Part shown: piece by piece, positions 58,488 to 64,000 of the stretch
Layout of the letters: each line of letters begins with the position of its first letter
Position numbering within the stretch: position 1 is the stretch's first letter
The notes under the pieces: generated by a model
What the model saw: only the letters and a program-made list of their open reading frames with translations
Databases searched by the model: none
Told to the model about the DNA's origin: nothing
Origin: Deltaproteobacteria bacterium
GTDB taxonomy: Bacteria; Myxococcota_A; UBA9160; UBA4427
Length of the DNA stretch: 64,000 nt
Reading direction: 5' to 3'
Assembly: GCA_016713665.1 (NCBI GenBank)
Contig: JADJOR010000011.1
Coordinates: 124,001-188,000 of the forward strand
Position numbers and translations under genes: made by a program

Positions 58488-59687
58488 ATGACGACCAACG
58501 CCGAGATCGCCGAACGGGGCAAGAAGGTCCTCGTTCCCAACTACGCCCCCCAGCCGATCAGCATCGTGCGCGGCGAGGGCTGCTGGCTCTTCGACGCCGA
58601 GGGGCGCCGCTATCTCGACCTGATGGGCGGCATCGCGACGGCGACCCTGGGCCATGCCCATCCGAAGCTGCGCGCCGCCCTCGAGGCCCAGGCCGCGCTG
58701 CTCTGGCACGTCTCGAACCTCTTCACGACCGAGCCCCAGATCCGGCTGGCCGAGCGGCTGACCGCCTGCTGCTTCGCCGAGGCGATCTTCTTCTGCAACT
58801 CGGGCGCCGAGGCGAACGAGGCGGCGCTGAAGCTCGCCCGCAAATGGCATCGGGACCAGGGCGAGGACCGCTTCGAGATCATCGCCTTCGAGAACGCCTT
58901 CCACGGCCGGACGCTCTTCACCGTCTCCGCGACGGGAACCCCCGCCTACTGGAAGGGCTTCGAGCCGATGGTGCCCGGCATCTACCACGCGAAGTACAAC
59001 GATCTCGAGAGCGTCGAGGCGCTGACGTCGCCGCGCACGGCCGCGATCCTCGTCGAACCGATCCAGGGCGAAGGCGGGATCCGGACCCCCGACCGCGGCT
59101 TCCTCGCGGGCCTGCGGCGGCTCGCGGACCAGAACGGCTGTCTGCTGCTCTTCGACGAGGTCCAGACGGGCATGGGCCGGACGGGGACGATGTTCGCCCA
59201 CCAGCAGGAGGGTGTGGTCCCCGACGTGATGACCCTCGCGAAGGCACTGGGCGGCGGGATCCCGATCGGCGCGATGTGTACGACGCGCAAGCTCGCCTCG
59301 GCCCTCGTGCCCGGAACCCACGCCTCGACCTTCGGCGGCAATCCGCTCGCCTGCGCCGTCGCGGCCGCGGTCGTCGACGAATTGCTCGAGGGCGGCGTGC
59401 TCGACCACGCGAAGGCGATGGGCGAGCGCCTCGGCGACGGGCTCGATGCGATCGCGGCCGCGCTCGGACCGGACAAGGTGCTCGCGTCGCGAGGCCGGGG
59501 CCTCCTGCGCGGGCTCGCGCTGGTCAAGCCGGTGGCGGGCATCGTCGACGCCTGCCGCGCGCGGGGCCTGCTCGTGATCTCGGCCGGCGGTAACGTGCTG
59601 CGCATGGCGCCGCCGCTCGTGATCGCCCCGGAAGAGATCGACCACGGGCTCGCCATCCTGCGCGAGGTGATCGCGGAGCTGGGTTAG
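58488..59687 (+). CDS. argD: Acetylornithine/ornithine-type class III aminotransferase
   Basis: A 399-residue PLP aminotransferase, most like acetylornithine aminotransferase of arginine synthesis. Marks: LDLMGGIATATLGHAHPKL near residue 43, FFCNSGAEANEAALKLARKWH near residue 101, FHGRTLFTVSATGTPAYWKGFEP, LLLFDEVQTGMGRTGTMFAHQ with the PLP Asp, and AKALGGGIPIGAM with the PLP lysine near residue 251. HASTFGGNPLACAVA is also canonical. GAGAGAGGCTCCTGCC precedes the ATG. No other arg gene is adjacent, so N-succinyldiaminopimelate or other omega-amino substrates remain possible. Confidence 0.92.
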   Translation: MTTNAEIAERGKKVLVPNYAPQPISIVRGEGCWLFDAEGRRYLDLMGGIATATLGHAHPKLRAALEAQAALLWHVSNLFTTEPQIRLAERLTACCFAEAIFFCNSGAEANEAALKLARKWHRDQGEDRFEIIAFENAFHGRTLFTVSATGTPAYWKGFEPMVPGIYHAKYNDLESVEALTSPRTAAILVEPIQGEGGIRTPDRGFLAGLRRLADQNGCLLLFDEVQTGMGRTGTMFAHQQEGVVPDVMTLAKALGGGIPIGAMCTTRKLASALVPGTHASTFGGNPLACAVAAAVVDELLEGGVLDHAKAMGERLGDGLDAIAAALGPDKVLASRGRGLLRGLALVKPVAGIVDACRARGLLVISAGGNVLRMAPPLVIAPEEIDHGLAILREVIAELG

Positions 59688-59691
59688 GCGC

Positions 59692-60489
59692 TTAGCGCCC
59701 CTGCCACTTCGGCGGCCGCTTCTGCGCGAAGGCGAGCGGTCCCTCGACGAAGTCCTGGCTGCCCAGGAGCTCGCCGATCGCCGAATAGCGTTCGTTCATC
59801 GCCTCTTCGATCGAGGAATGCGTCAGCCCCTGCAGCGCCGCCTGCTTCGTCGCGCGCACCGAGAGCGGCGAGCATTCGAGGATCTGCGCGGCCCAGCGCC
59901 GCGCCGCCGCCATCAGCTCGGACGGCTCCACGACCTCGTTGACGAAGCCCAGGCGCTGCCCCTCCTCGGCCGAGACACGCCGGCCGGTCAGCAGCATGCC
60001 CATCGCCTGTTTGAGGCCGATCTGGCGCGGGAGGCGGTGGAGCCCGCCGGCCAGGGCGGCGAGGCCGACGCGCGGCTCGGGGAGCGCGAAGACCGCGTTC
60101 GTCGACGCGACGATCAGGTCGCAGGCGAGCGCGATCTCGAACCCGCCGCCCATCGCGACACCGTTCACGGCGGCGATCACGGGCTTGGTCAGGCCGTAGC
60201 GGGCGGTGAGACCGGCGAAGCCCGAGGCCGGGCCGGCCCGCAGCTCGCCCTTCGCCTCGGTCGCCTGGTACTTGAGGTCGTTGCCGGCGGAGAACGCGCG
60301 ATCGCCCGCGCCCGTCAGGATCGCGACCCAGAGCTCGGGGTCGGCCTCGAACGCGTCGAAGATCCCCGCGAGCTCCTCGTTCGCCATCCAGTGGAGCGCG
60401 TTCATGCGCTCGGGGCGATCGATCGTGACGAGGAGCAGCCGGCCCTCCCGCTCGCTCCGGCAGAACTGAAGCTTCTTCCCGATCGACAT
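59692..60489 (-). CDS. Enoyl-CoA hydratase/isomerase (crotonase) family protein
   Basis: A 265-residue crotonase-fold enzyme. RMNALHWMANEELAGIFDAFEADPELWVAILTGAGDRAFSAGNDLKY near residue 28 forms the CoA and oxyanion region. VIAAVNGVAMGGGFEIALACDLIVAS is the second oxyanion part. The first catalytic Glu is kept (FALPEPRVGLAALAGG). The position of the second Glu in true hydratases, in the helix before VLTG, reads QAMGMLLTG, a glycine. That argues for a dehydratase, isomerase or other crotonase rather than a standard enoyl-CoA hydratase. It stops a few bases from the argD stop, convergently. Confidence 0.9.
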   Translation of the reverse strand: MSIGKKLQFCRSEREGRLLLVTIDRPERMNALHWMANEELAGIFDAFEADPELWVAILTGAGDRAFSAGNDLKYQATEAKGELRAGPASGFAGLTARYGLTKPVIAAVNGVAMGGGFEIALACDLIVASTNAVFALPEPRVGLAALAGGLHRLPRQIGLKQAMGMLLTGRRVSAEEGQRLGFVNEVVEPSELMAAARRWAAQILECSPLSVRATKQAALQGLTHSSIEEAMNERYSAIGELLGSQDFVEGPLAFAQKRPPKWQGR

Positions 60490-60520
60490 CGTTTCCTCCC
60501 GGCGCGGTCCGGCGGGGCGC

Positions 60521-61588
60521 CTAACGCCCGCGGCGCTTGCGGACCGCCTCCGCGAGGCGCTCGAAGAGCGGGAGCGTCCGCTCCCAGCTCATGCATTTGT
60601 CCGTGATGCTCTGGCCGTAGACGAGCCCCGCGTCGCCCTTCTCCTGGGAGTGCGGCTGGTTCCCGTCGACGAGGAAGCTCTCCATCATGATCCCGAAGAT
60701 CGAGGCGCTGCCCGCGGCGACCTGGTCCGCCACCGACTCGGCGACGGCGGCCTGCTTCAGATGGTCCTTGCCGCTGTTGGCGTGGCTCGCGTCGACCATG
60801 ATGCGCCTGGGAAGGCTCGCGGCCTCGAGCTGGCTCTCGACCTTCGCGATCGACTCGGCATCGTAGTTCGGGCCCGACGAGCCCCCGCGCAGGATCACGT
60901 GGCAATACGGATTGCCGCCGGTCGCGACGATCGCCGCGATCCCCTGCTTCGTCACGGACAGGAAATGGTGCGCCCCCTTCGCCGCGCCGATCGCGTCGAT
61001 CGCGATCTGCACCGTCCCGTAGGTCCCGTTCTTGAATCCGACCGGCATCGAGAGGCCGGAGGCGAGCTCGCGGTGGACCTGGCTCTCGGTCGTGCGCGCG
61101 CCGATGGCGCCCCAGGAGATCAGATCGGCGAAGAACTGGGGCGTGATCGGATCGAGGAACTCGGTGCCGGCCGGCAGCCCGAGCTCGGTCACGCCGAGCA
61201 GGAAGCGGCGGGCACGGTAGAGGCCCTCGCGGATCGCGAAGCTGCCGTCGAGGCGGGGATCGTTGATGAGCCCCTTCCAGCCGACGGTCGTGCGCGGCTT
61301 CTCGAAGTAGACGCGCATCACGACGCAGAGCTCGCGGGCGTATTGCGCCTGGACGAGCGCGAGTCGGCGCGCGTACTCGAGCCCCGCCTCGGGATCGTGG
61401 ATCGAGCAGGGCCCGACGACCGCGACCAGGCGGTCGTCCTCGCCGCGCAGAATCCGCTCGATCGCCGCGCGTCCGCCCCAGATCGTCTCGTTCTGGGCCG
61501 CCGAGACCGGCAGATCCTCGATCAGGATCTCCGGGGCGATCAGGGGGCGAATCTCCCGGATCCGGACGTCGTCGAGCTCGTGGGTCAT
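60521..61588 (-). CDS. aroG: 3-deoxy-7-phosphoheptulonate (DAHP) synthase, class I
   Basis: A 355-residue first enzyme of the shikimate pathway, condensing PEP and erythrose-4-phosphate. VAVVGPCSIHDPEAGLEYARRL near residue 58, MRVYFEKPRTTVGWKGLINDPRLDGSF near residue 92, GARTTESQVHRELASGLSMPVGFKNGT, the metal site MVDASHANSGKDH and the terminal GQSITDKCMSWE match the AroF/G/H family at normal length. I chose ATG 61588, since upstream sequence is not conserved. Possible co-transcription with the downstream crotonase gene, 31 bases away. Confidence 0.95.
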   Translation of the reverse strand: MTHELDDVRIREIRPLIAPEILIEDLPVSAAQNETIWGGRAAIERILRGEDDRLVAVVGPCSIHDPEAGLEYARRLALVQAQYARELCVVMRVYFEKPRTTVGWKGLINDPRLDGSFAIREGLYRARRFLLGVTELGLPAGTEFLDPITPQFFADLISWGAIGARTTESQVHRELASGLSMPVGFKNGTYGTVQIAIDAIGAAKGAHHFLSVTKQGIAAIVATGGNPYCHVILRGGSSGPNYDAESIAKVESQLEAASLPRRIMVDASHANSGKDHLKQAAVAESVADQVAAGSASIFGIMMESFLVDGNQPHSQEKGDAGLVYGQSITDKCMSWERTLPLFERLAEAVRKRRGR

Positions 61589-61711
61589 CGTGGGTCCCTC
61601 GCGGCGCGTGCGGCACGGCCAGCACGGCGCTCGCCTCGAGCCGTCGGCGCGCCCGCGACTCGGAGGCCCGGTTATACCGACGGCCGTCGGGAGGGACAAG
61701 CCCGCCGCCTG

Positions 61712-62023
61712 CTAAGCCCCGTCCCGGACCGGCGCGAGCGCCCCGATCGGGCGCGTGCGTGCGGCGCGATAGGCAGCTCCGATGCTGATCCCGTGCAACA
61801 CGAGCCCCGGGAAGAAGACGGCCCAATAGCCGACCAGGATCGCGACAAACCAGCCCAGGGCCGCCCGGAAGCGACCGAGATAGAGATGGCCCGCTCCGGG
61901 CAGGAGGATGGCCAGCACCGCCGCGAGATCCGGGCTCCGTCGCAGGGCCGAAAGGCGCGAGCGCCGCGCGCCGCGGCCGACCGCCGGAGCTCCGGTCGCG
62001 TCCTCCCGAAGCGCGTCGTTCAT
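61712..62023 (-). CDS. Small membrane protein
   Basis: A 103-residue protein with a basic N-terminus (GRGARRSRLSALRRSP) and two to three hydrophobic segments (LAAVLAILLPGAGHLYLGRF, ALGWFVAILVGYWAVFFPGLVL). The LPGAGHLYLGRF motif resembles the TM2-like or DUF5683 small membrane protein families. Function unknown. Its ATG overlaps the stop of the upstream MocR gene by four bases. Confidence 0.7.
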   Translation of the reverse strand: MNDALREDATGAPAVGRGARRSRLSALRRSPDLAAVLAILLPGAGHLYLGRFRAALGWFVAILVGYWAVFFPGLVLHGISIGAAYRAARTRPIGALAPVRDGA

Positions 62024-63726
62024 GGCTCCCCCCGCCGGCCGATCGCTCTCTGCGACCCGCGGAGCTTGCCCGAGATCCGCCCGCTCGGCTGCCCGAGCGG
62101 TCCGGGCGCTTCGGCGAGCAGCGCGGCCAGGCGGGCGATGCCTTCACGGATCGCCTCCGGCGCGAGCCGGGCGAAGCCCATCACGAAGGCGAGATGCCCG
62201 GGCGGCCGCGCGAGGTGGCAGGGCGCGACCGGATAGAGCCCGAGCCCCCTCGCCCGCCCCGCCGAGACCCAGTCGAAGGGGCGATCGCCGGCGACGTTCG
62301 AGAGATGGAGCAGCAGATGAAGCCCGGCGCGGCTGTCGGGATGGGACGCGCCGTGCGGGCCCAGCTCCCGATCGATCGCCTCGACGAGTGCGGCGCGACT
62401 TGCCGCATAGGTCGTGCGTGCCCGCCGCAGATGGCGCTCGAAGTCGCCGCTCGCGAGCTGGCGGGCGAGCACGGCCTGCTCGAAGCCCGGGGCGGACCAG
62501 TCCGCGAGCCACTTCGCCGTGCGGAAGCTCTCGTGGAGCGCCGCGGGCAGGACGACGTAGGCGATCCGCAGGCTCGGGAGCAGGGTCTTCGAGAACGTCC
62601 CGACGTAGAGCACGCGGTCCCGCGCGTCGAGGCTCTTCAGCGCGGGAATGGCGCGCCCCGCATAACGAAACTCCGAGTCGTAGTCGTCCTCGAGCACGTA
62701 GGCACCGGCGCGCGCCGCCCAGGCGAGCAGGGCCTGTCGCCGCGCGAGGGACAGGACGGTGCCGGTCGGAAACTGGTGGGACGGCGTGACGTAGGCGAGG
62801 CGACAGCGCGCGAGGCGCGCGCGCGGGACGCCGGCGGGATCGAGGCCCTCTGCGTCGACCGGCGCCCCGACGAGCCGGGCGCCTGCGGCCTCGAAGACGC
62901 GTCGCGCCCCGAGATAATGGGGATCCTCGACGAGCACCGAATCCCCGGGATCGACGAGCAGCCGCGTCGCGAGATCGAGGGCCTGGGCGACGCCCCCCAC
63001 GATCACGATCGACTCGGCCCCGCAATCGACGCCGCGGGCGCGGCCGAGATAGGCCGCGATCTCGCGCCGCAGATCGAGGGAGCCCGACGGATCCCCGTAG
63101 TCGAAGGTCGAGACCGGCACCGACCAGGCCGCCCGGGCGAGGCTCCGCCGCCAGGGCTCGTAGGGGAGGCGCTCGAGATCCGGCACGCAGGGCCGAAAAT
63201 CGTACGGCAGGACGGTGGTCGCTTCGGCGGCATCGTAGAGACGGCGCGGGGCCTGGCGGACGAGGGCCCGGCCGTAGCGCGAGAGGCGGGCGCGCACGAC
63301 GGGTCCCGCCTCGGCGACGCGATCGGGTGTCGGCGTCGATGTCGATGTCGATGTCGATGTCGGCGAAGCATCGGGTCGCACCGAGCGCCCGCCCGTCCGA
63401 GCCGGGGCGGACGACGATCCGGCGCGCCGAGCGCCGAGCTCGCCGCGGGTCGAGACCTGGGGAGCGACGAAGGTCCCGGCGCCGATGCGGGCCGCGACAT
63501 AGCCCTCGGCGCGCAGCGCCTCGAAGGCCTCGACCACGGTGTTGCGCGAGAGGCCGAGCTCGGCGGCGAGGGCGCGGGTCGTCGGGAGGCGCATCCCGGC
63601 GACGGCGCGGCCGGACAGGATCGCGTCGCGCAGGGCGCGATAGATCTGCGCGTGAAGGGCCCCGCCCCCGTCGAGGACGAGATCGCGCAGGGCGAACGGC
63701 CGGTTCAGGGGACGCGAAACACGCAT
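62020..63726 (-). CDS. MocR-type (GntR/aminotransferase) transcriptional regulator, PdxR-like
   Basis: A 568-residue regulator. Residues about 20-88 are a GntR winged helix (LHAQIYRALRDAILSGRAVAGMRLPTTRALAAELGLSRNTVVEAFEAL). A linker of about 60 residues includes Thr-Ser repeats encoded by TCGATG tandem units at 63335-63361. Residues about 160-540 form a fold-I aminotransferase domain: YGDPSGSLDLRREIAAYLGRARGV, SHQFPTGTVLSLARRQ, VLEDDYDSEFRYAG and the PLP lysine in YVGTFSKTLLPSLRIAYVV. MocR proteins sense PLP-amino acid adducts. It probably regulates itself or the divergent oxidoreductase gene through the repeats at 63743-63774. Confidence 0.92.
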   Translation of the reverse strand: MRVSRPLNRPFALRDLVLDGGGALHAQIYRALRDAILSGRAVAGMRLPTTRALAAELGLSRNTVVEAFEALRAEGYVAARIGAGTFVAPQVSTRGELGARRAGSSSAPARTGGRSVRPDASPTSTSTSTSTPTPDRVAEAGPVVRARLSRYGRALVRQAPRRLYDAAEATTVLPYDFRPCVPDLERLPYEPWRRSLARAAWSVPVSTFDYGDPSGSLDLRREIAAYLGRARGVDCGAESIVIVGGVAQALDLATRLLVDPGDSVLVEDPHYLGARRVFEAAGARLVGAPVDAEGLDPAGVPRARLARCRLAYVTPSHQFPTGTVLSLARRQALLAWAARAGAYVLEDDYDSEFRYAGRAIPALKSLDARDRVLYVGTFSKTLLPSLRIAYVVLPAALHESFRTAKWLADWSAPGFEQAVLARQLASGDFERHLRRARTTYAASRAALVEAIDRELGPHGASHPDSRAGLHLLLHLSNVAGDRPFDWVSAGRARGLGLYPVAPCHLARPPGHLAFVMGFARLAPEAIREGIARLAALLAEAPGPLGQPSGRISGKLRGSQRAIGRRGEP

Positions 63727-63742
63727 CGCTCATGGGCCTCGA

Positions 63743-63774
63743 ATTGGACCCTCGAAAAAGGTCTGGATTGGACC
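63743..63774. promoter_or_regulatory. Candidate MocR operator: two ATTGGACC direct repeats
   Basis: ATTGGACC occurs at 63743-63750 and 63767-63774, 24 bases apart, in the 138-bp divergent gap between the MocR regulator and the molybdopterin oxidoreductase. MocR proteins commonly bind spaced direct repeats. The second copy also lies in an inverted GGTC-GACC arrangement. Confidence 0.45.
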
Positions 63775-63864
63775 AGGCGACAGTACCAGAAGGCTCTACG
63801 CTCGGGACCCGGGATGGCGGTGGCAGCCCGGTGACCCGCCCTCTTCCGGGAGAATCGAAACGAC

Positions 63865-64000
63865 ATGACCGCCTCGCTCACCCACCGCGCCTGCACCCTC
63901 TGCGAAGCGACCTGCGGCATCCGCGTCACGACCGAGGGCCGACGCGTCCTGCGCATCGAGGGCGATCCCGACGACCCCTTTTCGCGTGGACACGTCTGCC
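63865..64000 (+). CDS. Molybdopterin-dependent oxidoreductase, N-terminal 45 residues, cut by window edge
   Basis: Start of a large enzyme of the DMSO-reductase superfamily. THRACTLCEATCGIRVTTEG begins with the CxxCxxxC part of the N-terminal 4Fe-4S site, and the fourth Cys follows in DPFSRGHVC near residue 45, a spacing typical of these proteins. VLRIEGDPDDP matches the family. A CGGGAG lies about a dozen bases before the ATG. The substrate cannot be named from the fragment. It is divergent from the MocR regulator. Confidence 0.85.
   Translation, partial: MTASLTHRACTLCEATCGIRVTTEGRRVLRIEGDPDDPFSRGHVC

Noticed and set aside
1..64000. CRISPR arrays, tRNA/rRNA genes, transposase or phage genes
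   Set aside because: No regularly spaced repeats, no recognisable tRNA or rRNA sequence, and no transposase, integrase or phage structural protein was seen.

Overview
This window is a gene-dense, GC-rich stretch of a Gram-negative bacterial chromosome. Outer-membrane porins and barrels, lipoprotein signals and Tat/Sec signals show an outer membrane. Sigma-54 promoters, an F420-linked reductase, many CoA-ester and amidohydrolase enzymes and frequent 4-nt ATGA gene overlaps fit an uncultivated Myxococcota/Desulfobacterota-like heterotroph. That placement is inference only. I saw no rRNA, tRNA, CRISPR array, prophage or transposase gene.

Region 1-12.4 kb (minus strand) is a nitrogen-acquisition block. 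A first unit reads leftwards from a perfect sigma-54 promoter: outer-membrane porin, UrtA, a long UrtB with an N-terminal periplasmic domain, and a UrtC cut by the window edge. A second unit, also from a sigma-54 promoter, encodes a paralogous urea/short-amide ABC importer (UrtA2-UrtB2-UrtC2-UrtD-UrtE), formamidase FmdA, the zinc-ribbon protein FmdB and a small lipoprotein. Divergent from it (12.4-17.7 kb, plus) is a complete urease operon ureD-A-BC-E-F-G in which the beta and alpha subunits are one continuous open frame. At 48.7-50.75 kb a third sigma-54 promoter drives amtB-glnB, ended by an intrinsic terminator. Together these import urea, formamide and ammonium, hydrolyse the first two to ammonia, and report nitrogen status through PII. 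Strong GC hairpins without U-tracts sit just 3' of urtA1, urtA2, fmdB and amtB.

Region 17.8-28.5 kb holds an F420-dependent NADP reductase, a DUF971 protein and inositol-phosphatase pair, two amidohydrolases, a sodium:solute symporter, and a tightly overlapped four-gene operon (TIM-barrel isomerase, sulfotransferase, SDR epimerase, DUF1214 protein). Region 28.6-31.5 kb looks like an insertion or decay zone: a HepT-MntA toxin-antitoxin pair, a truncated PPOX-flavoprotein relic, a fragment resembling the start of the downstream acyl-CoA dehydrogenase, and a cytochrome P450.

Region 31.5-64 kb is mostly housekeeping or metabolism: a ZIP transporter with a ferritin-like DUF2202 protein, an Mcd-like acyl-CoA dehydrogenase, an M18 aminopeptidase, a Nudix hydrolase, an outer-membrane barrel, glutathione reductase, a CobW GTPase, endonuclease III, a PP2C phosphatase coupled to a Ski2-like helicase, a thioesterase, a TraB/GumN lipoprotein, a gamma-carbonic-anhydrase-like protein, a GNAT-TetR-PLP protein operon, an FHA-GAF-adenylate cyclase, ArgD, a crotonase, DAHP synthase, a MocR regulator and the start of a molybdopterin oxidoreductase. 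The gap at 58.0-58.5 kb carries two inverted copies of a hairpin-forming element whose ends co-vary.
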